From Pseudomonas koreensis (GTDB lineage Bacteria; Pseudomonadota; Gammaproteobacteria; Pseudomonadales; Pseudomonadaceae), in the NCBI RefSeq assembly GCF_024169245.1, contig NZ_JALJWP010000001.1:1489501-1553500 (forward strand): a stretch of DNA of 64,000 nt, in the 5' to 3' direction. Below the pieces are notes generated by a model. It was not told the origin of the DNA. It worked only from the letters and a program-made list of their open reading frames with translations, and made no database searches. The translations under genes and the position numbers were made by a program. Below, in pieces: positions 40,990 through 49,551 of the stretch (the first letter of the stretch is position 1; each line of letters begins with the position of its first letter).

Positions 40990-42606
40990 TCACCACACTC
41001 CGATCTGAACGACCTTCTCGCTTTCCGGCTCTCCATAACGAAACCGCTGCCCACGCAAGTCGATCTCCTGATGGCTGATCGTTGTGCGCCGCTTCAACCC
41101 GCGCATCCATTCAAACAAATACCCCGCATGCTCCTCGCGCACCGCTGCGTACGCCGGGTCATCGCCCAGATCACGCAGTTCGTGCGGGTCATTCAACAGA
41201 TCGAACAGCTGCGGTCGAAAGCCGTCGTACGCCAGGTATTTCCAGCGCTCGCTGCGCACCATGGTCATGCGGCAACGATCGATCGGTTGGTCCAGTCGTT
41301 CCCGCGCCGGTGCCTGAAAGGCGTAGTCGTACTCGCTGATCGCATAACGGCGCCAATCGGGATTTTCCCCGTGCAGCAATGGGATCAATGAGCGCCCTTC
41401 CAGCCGATGTTCGGCGCCCGCTAATCCCAACGCTTGAAGAAACGTCGGCAACCCATCGATGGTTTCCGCCAGTCGATCATCGACAGTGCCACGGGTGACA
41501 TCCGCCGCCGGCCGAGGGTCGCGCACGATCAACGGCACGCCCACCGCCTGTTCCAGCAAAAACTCCTTCTCGCCCAGCCAATGATCGCCAAGGAAATCGC
41601 CGTGATCGCTGGTGAACACGATCAACGTGTCATCCCAGCGCCCGTTGCTCTGCAGAAAATCGAACAGCCGCCCCAATTGATCGTCCACCTGCTTGATCAA
41701 GCCCATGTAGGTGGGGATTACATTCAATCGTACTGAGTCGCGGGAGAAGTTGAGGCTTTCCTGATGCTGGCGAAAGGCAGCATATACGGGGTGTTTGCTG
41801 GCTTCAGAGGGCGTCGCGCGGACCGGTTTGAGAATCGATTTCGTACTGTACAAGGCGTGGTATGGCGCTGGTACGATGTAGGGCCAGTGCGGTTTGATGT
41901 ATGAGAGGTGTAAACACCAGGATTTCTCGCCCTGCTCAGCGATGAAGTCGATGGCGCGATTTGTAGTGTAGACAGTCTCGGAGTGTTGCTCGGGAATTCG
42001 TGCTGGCAAATTCGCATAACGCATTTTCCAGCCACTGAGGATTTCACCGTCCTCGCCTTCGGCGGCATTCGCCCAGTCGTGCCAGGGATTGCGGCCGTCG
42101 AAGCCGTGTTCGCGCAGATAGTGGGTGTAGGGCGCGGATTCACGCTTGCCGTCGAATAACGGATCGTCGGGGTAGATGCCGTCGTGGCGCAGGTACGGTT
42201 CGAATCCGACCTCATTGAGCAACTCGGCTTGCGCGCTTTGCGAGTTGATCGCCAGGCGCTGCAAGGCGTCGACATTGGCCGTGGCGTGGGTCTTGCCGAC
42301 CAGCGCGGTGCGGATGCCGTGAGGCCGCAGGTAATCGCCAATCGTCAGTTCATCCAGCGGCAAGGGCACGGCGTTCCAGGCCACTTGATGGCTGCTGACA
42401 TAACGCCCGGTATAGGCCGACATCCGCGACGGGCCGCAGATCGTGCCCTGGGTGTAGGCACGGCTGAAACGCACGCCTTCGGCAGCGAGACGATCGATGT
42501 TCGGCGTGTGCAGATGCGGGTGGCCGTAGCAGGACAGGTAATCGCGGCGCAGTTGATCGCACATGATGTACAGCACGTTGCGCACGGGGTTGGGCGGGGT
42601 GGGCAT
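40990..42606 (-). CDS. CxPSR sulfatase / phosphonate monoester hydrolase-like enzyme
   Basis: 538 residues from the ATG at 42606 (a GTG at 42615 is possible; neither has a good ribosome binding site). Alkaline-phosphatase superfamily: YIMCDQLRRDYLSCYGHPHL, then TICGPSRMS with Cys57 as the formylglycine precursor, SYIKPHWPY and FTSDHGDFLGDHWLGEK. The sequence resembles Rhizobium phosphonate monoester hydrolase (PehA), a multi-substrate enzyme with sulfatase activity, more than choline sulfatase. Given its neighbours the natural substrate is probably a sulfate ester (inference). No signal peptide. Confidence 0.85.
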   Translation of the reverse strand: MPTPPNPVRNVLYIMCDQLRRDYLSCYGHPHLHTPNIDRLAAEGVRFSRAYTQGTICGPSRMSAYTGRYVSSHQVAWNAVPLPLDELTIGDYLRPHGIRTALVGKTHATANVDALQRLAINSQSAQAELLNEVGFEPYLRHDGIYPDDPLFDGKRESAPYTHYLREHGFDGRNPWHDWANAAEGEDGEILSGWKMRYANLPARIPEQHSETVYTTNRAIDFIAEQGEKSWCLHLSYIKPHWPYIVPAPYHALYSTKSILKPVRATPSEASKHPVYAAFRQHQESLNFSRDSVRLNVIPTYMGLIKQVDDQLGRLFDFLQSNGRWDDTLIVFTSDHGDFLGDHWLGEKEFLLEQAVGVPLIVRDPRPAADVTRGTVDDRLAETIDGLPTFLQALGLAGAEHRLEGRSLIPLLHGENPDWRRYAISEYDYAFQAPARERLDQPIDRCRMTMVRSERWKYLAYDGFRPQLFDLLNDPHELRDLGDDPAYAAVREEHAGYLFEWMRGLKRRTTISHQEIDLRGQRFRYGEPESEKVVQIGVW

Positions 42607-42705
42607 GGGGTTCACCGGTCAGTGGGACAGGTGAGGGTTTTCGCCGTCGGTAGGGGTGTTCGGCAAGTGCATTTGGGGAATGGGGTTTATGCAGGGATTG
42701 CATCA

Positions 42706-42780
42706 GCCCCTTCGCGAGCAGGCTTGCTCCCGCATTTGAAATGCGTATTCCTGTGGGAGCGAGCCTGCTCGCGAAGGGGC
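42706..42780. repeat. REP doublet, family B
   Basis: CCCCTTCGCGAGCAGGCTTG arm and inverted TGTGGGAGCGAGCCTGCTCG arm. It lies between two minus-strand genes, the LysR gene upstream and the sulfatase gene downstream. Confidence 0.88.
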
Positions 42781-42783
42781 AGC

Positions 42784-43728
42784 TCAGACCGCAAAATTCT
42801 CCAGCGAACACACCTCATCATCCACCGCATCGATCGCCTTGATCTGCTCGATCATCGCTTCGGCCAACGGTGACAACCGATACCCGGCGCGGCTGACAAT
42901 CCCATAGCGGGTATACAGCTCCTCCAGATCATCGGCGAGGCCTTCGATCTTCAAACAGACCAGCTCACCCTTGGCCAGATGCAACGCATCGGAATACGCG
43001 CCGACAATTCCGATCGCCTCCGAGCGCAGCACCACACTCAACAGGCTCGAACCGTTTTCGCACTCCACATTCGGGGTGAAATCCGGGCGACCGCTGAGGT
43101 CGACGATGACCTTGCGCAGGTTCGGCGGGCGGATGCTCACCGCCAGTGGATAACTCAGCAACTGCTCGGCGGTGATCCGTTCAAACGCCGTCAATGGATG
43201 CCCGGCGCGGCAGCAGAAATGCCACTTGCGCGCGCGCAAGCGGTGGGTCTGGTAATCCGGATCCGCCTCGAACTGCCGGGTGTCGGCGACGAAGAATTCG
43301 AACTCCTCGCTGAGCAGGCGTTTGCTCAGGCTTTGCCAGTCATCGACCTGAAACTGCACCCGTGCTTTCGGGTAGCGGCCGATGAAGGCGCCGATCGCGC
43401 GCGGGATCAATCCGGCCGCCGGCGCCGGCCCGCAACCAAAGCGCAATTCCCCTGCTTCGAGGCCGTTGAACTGGCTGATCTCGTTGGCCATCTGCTGCGC
43501 ACCGCTGACCAGTCGCCGCGCATGTTCGAGCAGGACCTGGCCCTGTTTGGTCGGCGGCAATTCCTTGCGCCCACGATCGACCAACTGGCAGCCGACGCTG
43601 TGTTCCAGCGCCTGAATGCTGCGGCTGAATGCTGACTGCGACAGGTTCACCGCCTGCGCGCCAGCGACGAAGCTGCGTTGTTCAGCCAGAGCGATGAAGT
43701 GACGAAGCTGGCGCAAGTCGATATGCAT
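42784..43728 (-). CDS. LysR-type regulator, SftR-like paralogue 2
   Basis: 314 residues. The helix-turn-helix is SFVAGAQAVNLSQSAFSRSIQALE. The effector domain shares FGCGPAPA, FQVDDW, EFFVADTRQFEADPDYQT and GIVSRAGYRLSP with the LysR protein at 38859. It is divergent from the TonB-dependent receptor across a 165-nt AT-rich gap, so the receptor is a likely target; P. putida SftR likewise sits with the receptor gene sftP. Confidence 0.85.
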   Translation of the reverse strand: MHIDLRQLRHFIALAEQRSFVAGAQAVNLSQSAFSRSIQALEHSVGCQLVDRGRKELPPTKQGQVLLEHARRLVSGAQQMANEISQFNGLEAGELRFGCGPAPAAGLIPRAIGAFIGRYPKARVQFQVDDWQSLSKRLLSEEFEFFVADTRQFEADPDYQTHRLRARKWHFCCRAGHPLTAFERITAEQLLSYPLAVSIRPPNLRKVIVDLSGRPDFTPNVECENGSSLLSVVLRSEAIGIVGAYSDALHLAKGELVCLKIEGLADDLEELYTRYGIVSRAGYRLSPLAEAMIEQIKAIDAVDDEVCSLENFAV

Positions 43729-43893
43729 TTTTCACATAAAAAATATCCGGGAAATGCATTGGATATGCATTAGGTCGACTCCTTATAAAGGCAATCTCTT
43801 ATGCAGTAAATATTTGTAAATCCATAAATAAATAACTGAAAAGAATATGCAGTGCTGAAGATGTCTGTGTGTTTTTTGACCAGGAGCCGCGCC
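43729..43893. promoter_or_regulatory. AT-rich divergent promoter region, LysR paralogue 2 / TonB receptor
   Basis: 165 nt with repeated ATGCATT-like words: ATGCATTGGATATGCATT at 43755-43772 contains two copies 3 nt apart, the spacing of a LysR-type binding dyad. AGGAG (43882-43886) serves the receptor start. Confidence 0.5.
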
Positions 43894-46254
43894 ATGAGTC
43901 CGTTGAATCTCGCGTTACCCCCATCACCCCGACGGCTCAAACGCCTGCCTTTGGCGCTGTTGCTGGCAGGCAGCGCCAGCTGGACTCACGGTTATGCCGC
44001 CGAAACCGACACGCCGCCGCCGATTCCGGCAGGCACAGCGGCGGCCAATGGTTCGCAGCTGGAAACGGTGACCGTCACCACCCGCCGCCGCGAAGAAAGC
44101 TCGCAAGATGTGCCGACGCCGATGAGCGTGGTCAGCGGGCAGAATCTGGAGACGCAGCGGGTCTACCGGATTCAGGATCTGCAGCAACTGGTGCCCAGCG
44201 TCAACGTCGCCTACATGCATGCGCGCCAGTCCAGCGTGTCGATCCGCGGTCTGGGCAACAACCCGGCCAGTGATGGTCTGGAAGGCAGCGTTGGTCTGTA
44301 CATCGACAACGTCTATCTAGGCCGTCCGGGGATGGCGGTGTTCGATCTGATGGACATTGAGCAGCTCGAAGTTCTGCGTGGGCCGCAGGGCACGCTGTTC
44401 GGCAAGAACACCACCGCCGGGGTCATCAACATCAGCACCCGCGCGCCGTCATTCACGCCTGAGCGCAGCATCGAAACCTCGGTCGGCGAGGACGGTTATT
44501 TCCAGACCAAGGGCACCATTTCCGGGCCGCTCAATGATCAACTGGCCGGGCGCTTTTCTGCTTACCGCACGCGCAGTGACGGCGACATCAAGAACGAATA
44601 CGACGGCCACGACCTCAACGGTGGTTCGCGCGAAGGCTTCCGCGCGCAGCTGTTGTTCAAGCCCAATGAAGATTTCAATCTGCGCTGGATCGGCGATTAC
44701 AACGAAGAAGATTCCAGCGCCGGCACCCGCGTGCTGTACAACGCCGGGCCGACCATCAACGGCGTCAATCTGTATGAATCGCGGGCCAGCGCGGCCGGGG
44801 CGACGCTGGTCAACGGCCGGCACCGCAAGGTCAATCTCGACAACGACCAACACGTCACCGTGCATCAGGGCGGCACTTCGGTGGAAGCCAACTGGACGTT
44901 GCCGAGCGATTTCACCCTGACTTCGGTCAGCTCGTACCGCTTCTGGAATTTCACCCCGCGCAACGACGACGGCCTCAATGTGCCGGCGAGTTACAACGCC
45001 GGCGTGTCGGTGGAAGACAAACAGTATTCACAGGAATTTCGCCTGGCCTCGCCCAAGGGCGAGTTCTTCGATTACGTGGTCGGTGCCTACTATTTCGGCT
45101 CGGATCTGGACAACAAATCCTTCGCCTATTACGGCCCGCAGGCCGACATCTGGAACGGCACCCCGGCCGGCGCCCTGGCCAACGTCACCAGCGTCGGCAA
45201 GGGGCATATCAAGACCGACAGTTTCGCCCTGTTTGCCCAAGGCACCTGGCACCTGAGCGAGCGCCTGGATTTCACTGCCGGGGTGCGCGGCACCTACGAA
45301 GAGAAAAACGCCTCGGTCAGCCGCAACGCGCCGCTCGGCGGTGTGGCAGTGGCCGGCGCGGCAGCCAATGCGCGCCGCGGGCGTGCCGGCGCCTACGATT
45401 CCGGAGACTTGAATCAGTACAGCTCCAGCCCCTCCGGACTGCTCAACCTGAGCTATCGCATAACCGACGACGTGCTCGGTTACGCCACGCTGTCCCATGG
45501 CGAGAAATCCGGCGGGGTCAACCTTGCGGTCGGCTCCGCACCTACCGCTGGCGCCGACTCGTTATTGATTGGCACCGAGCGTGCGAATAACGCCGAACTC
45601 GGTTTCAAAAGCACCCTGTGGAATCGCCGCCTGCAACTCAACGCCAACGTGTTCTGGACCCAGGTCAATGCCTACCAGACCAACGCCTATGACGCCGCCA
45701 ACCGCGTGCAATACCTGACCAACGCCGGCTCGGTGCGCTCGCGCGGCATCGAGTTCGAAAGCACCGTGGTGCCGCTGCGTGGCCTGACGCTGAATTTCAA
45801 CGGCTCGTACAACGACGTCAGCTATCTCTCCTACAAGGATGCGCCGTGCCCGCCGGAAGTCAGCCAGGCCCCGGGTGCGCCGGCCTCCTGCGACCTCAGC
45901 GGCCATCAAGTGGTCGGCGCGTCGAAATGGATCGGCAACGCCAACGGCGAATACACATGGAATCTGGATAACGGCTTCGAACCCTACGTCACCGGCAGCT
46001 ACGCGTTCCGCTCCAAAGCGGTGGGCACGGTGGAGGATTCCGACTACGGGCAGATCCCCAGCTACGCGGTGGTCAACCTCTCCACCGGCCTGCGCGGCGA
46101 TTTCAATCAGGGCCAGTGGGATGTTTCGCTGTGGCTGAAAAACGCCTTCGACAAAACCTACTACACGACCCTGTGGACCGGCGGCAACGGCGGCTATGAG
46201 GGCCTGCTCGGCACGCCACGGACCCTCGGCGTTACCGGTCGCTACGACTTTTGA
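43894..46254 (+). CDS. TonB-dependent outer-membrane receptor, SftP-like
   Basis: A 786-residue receptor. The ATG at 43894 follows AGGAG; the frame extends upstream without support. Signal peptide to about residue 38 (HGYAAETD), then a TonB-box-like stretch ETVTVTTRRREE, a plug domain (DVPTPMSVVSGQNLE; VEVLRGPQGTLFGKNTTAG-like block) and a 22-strand barrel ending VTGRYDF. The position beside LysR and sulfatase genes matches SftP of P. putida, thought to admit sulfate esters. No sigma/anti-sigma pair and no N-terminal signalling domain. Confidence 0.88.
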   Translation: MSPLNLALPPSPRRLKRLPLALLLAGSASWTHGYAAETDTPPPIPAGTAAANGSQLETVTVTTRRREESSQDVPTPMSVVSGQNLETQRVYRIQDLQQLVPSVNVAYMHARQSSVSIRGLGNNPASDGLEGSVGLYIDNVYLGRPGMAVFDLMDIEQLEVLRGPQGTLFGKNTTAGVINISTRAPSFTPERSIETSVGEDGYFQTKGTISGPLNDQLAGRFSAYRTRSDGDIKNEYDGHDLNGGSREGFRAQLLFKPNEDFNLRWIGDYNEEDSSAGTRVLYNAGPTINGVNLYESRASAAGATLVNGRHRKVNLDNDQHVTVHQGGTSVEANWTLPSDFTLTSVSSYRFWNFTPRNDDGLNVPASYNAGVSVEDKQYSQEFRLASPKGEFFDYVVGAYYFGSDLDNKSFAYYGPQADIWNGTPAGALANVTSVGKGHIKTDSFALFAQGTWHLSERLDFTAGVRGTYEEKNASVSRNAPLGGVAVAGAAANARRGRAGAYDSGDLNQYSSSPSGLLNLSYRITDDVLGYATLSHGEKSGGVNLAVGSAPTAGADSLLIGTERANNAELGFKSTLWNRRLQLNANVFWTQVNAYQTNAYDAANRVQYLTNAGSVRSRGIEFESTVVPLRGLTLNFNGSYNDVSYLSYKDAPCPPEVSQAPGAPASCDLSGHQVVGASKWIGNANGEYTWNLDNGFEPYVTGSYAFRSKAVGTVEDSDYGQIPSYAVVNLSTGLRGDFNQGQWDVSLWLKNAFDKTYYTTLWTGGNGGYEGLLGTPRTLGVTGRYDF

Positions 46255-46534
46255 TTGATCCATCGAGGCGCTGCATGCTGTCGCCCGGCAATGCCGCGTT
46301 ATGTTGTTACTGATCGGCTTGTAACAGACCCCCATCAGTCGCTAGTTAAAATGGAATTAATCCTCGACAGATTTGAAATAAGTTATGAGCAACTTGAATA
46401 GTGCTTATTGCAATTTCGTTAGTCGCATGAGTGGACAATGTTTGAGTGTCAGACCATCCTGACCGTCGTGAGTTTTCAGGAGGAAACTTGCGCTCATCGG
46501 AAGACACTTATTCAACGATAAAGGAAATCGAATC
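46255..46534 (+). promoter_or_regulatory. AT-rich leader of the orphan 108-residue protein
   Basis: 280 nt without a gene, markedly AT-rich from about 46320 on (for example AGTTATGAGCAACTTGAATA, 46381-46400). AAGGAAA (46521-46527) is the ribosome binding site of the next gene. No terminator is visible after the receptor gene. A long untranslated leader is possible. Confidence 0.45.
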
Positions 46535-46861
46535 ATGTCGAGCATCAATGGAACTTATGTAAACTCAAACTCTGGCGCGAAACTGGTTATTACCGATGGC
46601 AACGACTCCAATGGCTCGTTCAGCGGTACGCTGAGTCAAGGCGGCGTGAACTACGACATCCGCTACGGTAATTACCACTTCCAGAACAGCACCGGCAACC
46701 CTACGACGATCGCGGTACTCGCTCAGAACGGCAACAGTGGTTATCAAACCTGGTCCCTGTTTTCCCCTGACCATAACTACGCAAAATTGCGTGCTGCAGG
46801 TTCCCGTACAAACTTTGACGGTGATGTGGTGACCCTGGGTGGGGAATTCGTCAAACAGTAA
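46535..46861 (+). CDS. Orphan beta-rich small protein, unknown function
   Basis: 108 residues, Asn/Gly/Ser/Thr-rich, with alternating hydrophobic strands, no signal peptide, no membrane segment and no Cys; Met only at the start. The pattern NGTYVNSNSGAKLVITDG...GSFSGTL near the N-terminus recalls the first strands of avidin-like or lectin-like barrels, but the rest does not clearly match, so no family is assigned. It has its own ribosome binding site and a strong terminator, so it is a genuine monocistronic gene. Its place between a sulfate-ester receptor and tonB, and its lack of sulfur residues, suggest expression under sulfur limitation (inference). Confidence 0.75.
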   Translation: MSSINGTYVNSNSGAKLVITDGNDSNGSFSGTLSQGGVNYDIRYGNYHFQNSTGNPTTIAVLAQNGNSGYQTWSLFSPDHNYAKLRAAGSRTNFDGDVVTLGGEFVKQ

Positions 46862-46877
46862 TGTTGCTGAAATAAAT

Positions 46878-46912
46878 AAAGGCTGGCCACGCAAGTGTGC
46901 CGGCCTTTTTAT
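46878..46912 (+). terminator. Rho-independent terminator after the orphan small protein
   Basis: Stem AAAGGCTGGC (46878-46887) with GCCGGCCTTT (46899-46908), inner CAC/GTG pairing over a GCAA loop, then TTTATTT. Confidence 0.9.
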
Positions 46913-47204
46913 TTGATGTTTCGATGAGTTGGCATCCATAAAGCCATGCTTTGCACGAATACATTTCATGCCGCGAAAGCATGTCCTTTATCCGCTGTCC
47001 TTGAAAGCCTTGTATGACGTGGCCTTGCTGAAAATGACGGTTTTGCATATTCCATAAACGCCTATACATAAGATTAAAAATTACTTTCGGAGATAAGCGT
47101 CTAGCCCGATGATTCATCCAGCGACTCGCCGTGGGGGCTCCAAAAAACGGGGGGTCGGCAGCATTGCGGCAGAGAACGTGAAAAAGATCGCAGGGAGTGA
47201 ATCA
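46913..47204 (+). promoter_or_regulatory. AT-rich upstream region of tonB
   Basis: 292 nt with no convincing gene; an ATG at 47109 would extend tonB by 32 basic residues but lacks a ribosome binding site. Promoter-like AT-rich sequence lies at 47040-47090. Confidence 0.45.
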
Positions 47205-48014
47205 ATGGGCAATGTCCAGACCGCCGCCAGCGCACAGGAATTGCTGTGGCGTCAGATGCCGAGTGGCGAATTGGTCGATCTTGGCCGGCCGCATCGCGTG
47301 CCATTGGCGCAGTTGCGTTTGCAGCGTGCGCCCAAAGGCATTCTGAGCCGGCGCGAGACGATCCTGCTCGGTGTACTGGCGTTGGTGGTGCACGGCGCGG
47401 TGATCTACTGGATCAATCAGCATCCGACCCCGGCGTTGCCAATTGTGCCGCCGGAAATTCCACCAATGACCATCGAGTTTTCGCGCCCGGCGCCACCCGC
47501 GCCACCGGTTGTCGAGCCGCCACCGCCTACGCCTGTGGTCGAGCCACCGCCACCGGTGCAGGACGAACTGGCTGTAAAACCTCCGCCGCCAAAACCTGTT
47601 CCGAAACCCAAACCGGTGGTCAAGCAAGCACCCAAACCAGCGCCGAAAGCGGTCGAGCAGCCACCCGCGCCGCCACAACCGGCAGCCCCGGTTGCAGCGC
47701 CAGGGCCACCTGCACCACCCGCGCCGGCACCGGTCACCCCGGCCTCGGCCAACGCCGCGTACCTGAAAAACCCGGCGCCGGAGTATCCGTCGCTGGCCCA
47801 GCGTCGCGGTTGGGAAGGCACGGTGTTGTTACGGGTGCATGTGTTGGCCAGCGGCAAGCCGGGTGAGATCCAGATTGCCAAAAGCAGCGGCCGCCAGCAG
47901 CTCGACGACGCCGCGCTGAACGCTGTGAAGCGCTGGAGTTTCGTTCCGGCCAAGCAGGGTGATGTCGCTCAGGACGGCTGGGTCAGCGTGCCCATCGATT
48001 TCAAGATTCATTAA
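47205..48014 (+). CDS. tonB: TonB energy-transducing protein
   Basis: 269 residues from the ATG at 47205, with GGGAG 8 nt upstream. A cytoplasmic N-terminus of about 48 residues precedes the single helix (ILLGVLALVVHGAVIYWI); the long N-terminal lead is typical of Pseudomonas TonB proteins. A Pro/Lys-rich periplasm-spanning stretch (about 75-185) is followed by the TonB_C domain (PEYPSLAQRRGWEGTVLLRV ... RWSFVPAK). It transmits proton motive force to outer-membrane receptors. Gene order tonB-exbB-exbD matches PAO1 tonB2-exbB1-exbD1. Confidence 0.93.
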   Translation: MGNVQTAASAQELLWRQMPSGELVDLGRPHRVPLAQLRLQRAPKGILSRRETILLGVLALVVHGAVIYWINQHPTPALPIVPPEIPPMTIEFSRPAPPAPPVVEPPPPTPVVEPPPPVQDELAVKPPPPKPVPKPKPVVKQAPKPAPKAVEQPPAPPQPAAPVAAPGPPAPPAPAPVTPASANAAYLKNPAPEYPSLAQRRGWEGTVLLRVHVLASGKPGEIQIAKSSGRQQLDDAALNAVKRWSFVPAKQGDVAQDGWVSVPIDFKIH

Positions 48015-48059
48015 ACCGAAACCAAATTCGCGCGAAATGTTTACACGAGGGAACACATC

Positions 48060-48785
48060 ATGACGTTACTGGCATCTCCACTGGAATCCATCGAAAGCGC
48101 GGTGATCTGGCTGCTGGTGGTTTTTTCCGTCGCCACTTGGGGCCTGGCTCTGCTCAAGGCTGTGCAGTTCGGCCTTCTGAAGGCGCAGGATCGGCGCTTT
48201 CATAAACGTTTCTGGGCGGCGTCGAGTCTGGATGCCGCCGCCGAATTGAGCGAAACCCAGCCCGGCGCAGCAGCGCGAGTAGCGCAGGCCGGTTACGCGG
48301 CAATCCAGGTGGGCGAGGCGCCGCAGGCGAATGATCTGAGCCAGGCGATCAACCATCAGGATCGCCTCGAGCGCGCCTTGCGCCAGCAGATCGTGCGTGA
48401 ACGGCGCTCGCTGGAAACCGGTCTGGCGGTGGTCGCAAGTATTGGCAGTACCTCGCCGTTCATTGGTCTGTTCGGCACGGTGTGGGGAATCATGGAGGCC
48501 TTGAAAGGCATCAGCGCTGCCGGTTCGGCGAGCCTGGAAACGGTGGCCGGCCCGATCGGTGCGGCACTGGTCGCGACCGGTGTGGGGATCGCCGTCGCGG
48601 TGCCAGCGGTGCTGGTTTACAACTACTTTCTGCGGCGTCTGAAATTGACCGCAGCGGATCTGGATGACTTCGCCCACGACTTCTACAGCCTGGCGCAGAA
48701 GAGTGCATTCCGCGTACTGATCCACCCGACCGCGCACAAGGTGGCAACGCCGGGCAACGCGGCAAAAGTGAAGGAGGCATCCTGA
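48060..48785 (+). CDS. exbB: ExbB, proton channel subunit of the TonB complex
   Basis: 241 residues of the MotA/TolQ/ExbB family with three membrane helices. The first is at about residues 10-32, the others in ASIGSTSPFIGLFGTVWGIMEA and GAALVATGVGIAVAVPAVLVYNYF, whose small-residue faces line the channel. It follows tonB by 45 nt with GAGGGAA before the ATG and precedes exbD by 1 nt. Confidence 0.95.
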   Translation: MTLLASPLESIESAVIWLLVVFSVATWGLALLKAVQFGLLKAQDRRFHKRFWAASSLDAAAELSETQPGAAARVAQAGYAAIQVGEAPQANDLSQAINHQDRLERALRQQIVRERRSLETGLAVVASIGSTSPFIGLFGTVWGIMEALKGISAAGSASLETVAGPIGAALVATGVGIAVAVPAVLVYNYFLRRLKLTAADLDDFAHDFYSLAQKSAFRVLIHPTAHKVATPGNAAKVKEAS

Positions 48786-48786
48786 C

Positions 48787-49188
48787 ATGGCCTTCTCCAC
48801 GCAAGACACGGACGAGGTGCTCAGCGAGATCAACGTGACGCCGCTGGTGGACGTGATGCTGGTGCTGCTGGTGGTCTTCATTGTCACCGCGCCACTGCTG
48901 ACCAACGCGATACCGATCAACCTGCCGAAGACCGAAGCGGTGGCGCCGGTCGAGCAGAAGGATCCGCTGGTGGTGAGCATCGACGGCGCCGGCAAACTGT
49001 TTATCAACAAGGACGAGATTCAGCCGGACCTGCTCGAATTCAACCTCAAGTCGGCCAAAGCCAAGGACCCGGAAGTGCGTGTGCAATTGCAGGCCGATGA
49101 CGGGGTGAACTACGGCGAAGTGGCGCGGGCCATGGCTTCGATCGAACGGGCAGGGATCACCAAGTTGTCGGTGATCACTGCGCGGTAA
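48787..49188 (+). CDS. exbD: ExbD, proton channel subunit of the TonB complex
   Basis: 133 residues. The single helix starts NVTPLVDVMLVLLVVFIVTAP, with the conserved proton-carrying Asp in LVDVM. The periplasmic domain ends with VARAMASIERAGITKLSVI. Directly after exbB and before a rho-independent terminator. Confidence 0.95.
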   Translation: MAFSTQDTDEVLSEINVTPLVDVMLVLLVVFIVTAPLLTNAIPINLPKTEAVAPVEQKDPLVVSIDGAGKLFINKDEIQPDLLEFNLKSAKAKDPEVRVQLQADDGVNYGEVARAMASIERAGITKLSVITAR

Positions 49189-49204
49189 CAGATTTTGTTT
49201 TCCG

Positions 49205-49240
49205 GGGCCGTCTCCTTGGCAGGGTGCGGCCCTTTTTTTA
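49205..49240 (+). terminator. Rho-independent terminator after exbD
   Basis: Stem GGGCCG (49205-49210) with CGGCCC (49227-49232), then seven T's. Confidence 0.85.
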
Positions 49241-49259
49241 TTTTTGGCAGGGAGAAAAG

Positions 49260-49420
49260 CCCCTCACCCTAGCCCTCTCCCGGGGGGAGAGGGGACTGAC
49301 CGAGGTGATTGTTCGAGTTGCGCAGACCTGAGATTTCGAGCCGAACTCAGGATTTGAACGACATGAAGATCGGCTCCCTTTCCCCCTCGCCCCCGTGGGG
49401 GAGAGGGCTGGGGTGAGGGG
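49260..49420. repeat. Long palindromic repeat, family C, copy 2
   Basis: CCCTCACCCTAGCCCTCTCC arm and inverted GAGAGGGCTGGGGTGAGGGG arm about 160 nt apart. The left inner part GGGACTGACCGAGG is shared with copy 1. Confidence 0.85.
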
Positions 49421-49476
49421 GAAAAGATTTCCAGCCATGCACAAACCTTATATTCGATTCAGGTCTTAATAAATAG

Positions 49477-49496
49477 CTTCTTATTCCTTAACGAAT
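49477..49496. promoter_or_regulatory. Shared sulfur-region motif, site upstream of the small hydrolase
   Basis: CTTCTTATTCCTTAACGAAT, about 56 nt before the start codon, preceded by AATAG. Recurs in variant form upstream of atsK and upstream of the ABC operon at 52.6 kb. Confidence 0.5.
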
Positions 49497-49551
49497 ATAA
49501 CTCGTCTCCCTATACTCGACCCAGAACAGACACGACGCAGGAGAGCTCCCC

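Noticed and set aside
46535..46861. Firm avidin-family call for the orphan small protein
   Set aside because: Only the first two strands look similar; the Trp-rich biotin-binding positions are largely missing. Kept as an untested idea only.
37532..47099. Shared word GGAGATAAGCG in the atsB-atsR gap (37534-37544) and before tonB (47089-47099)
   Set aside because: An 11-base match in two regions of a few hundred bases can be chance or a ribosome-binding-like word; no third copy and no dyad symmetry.
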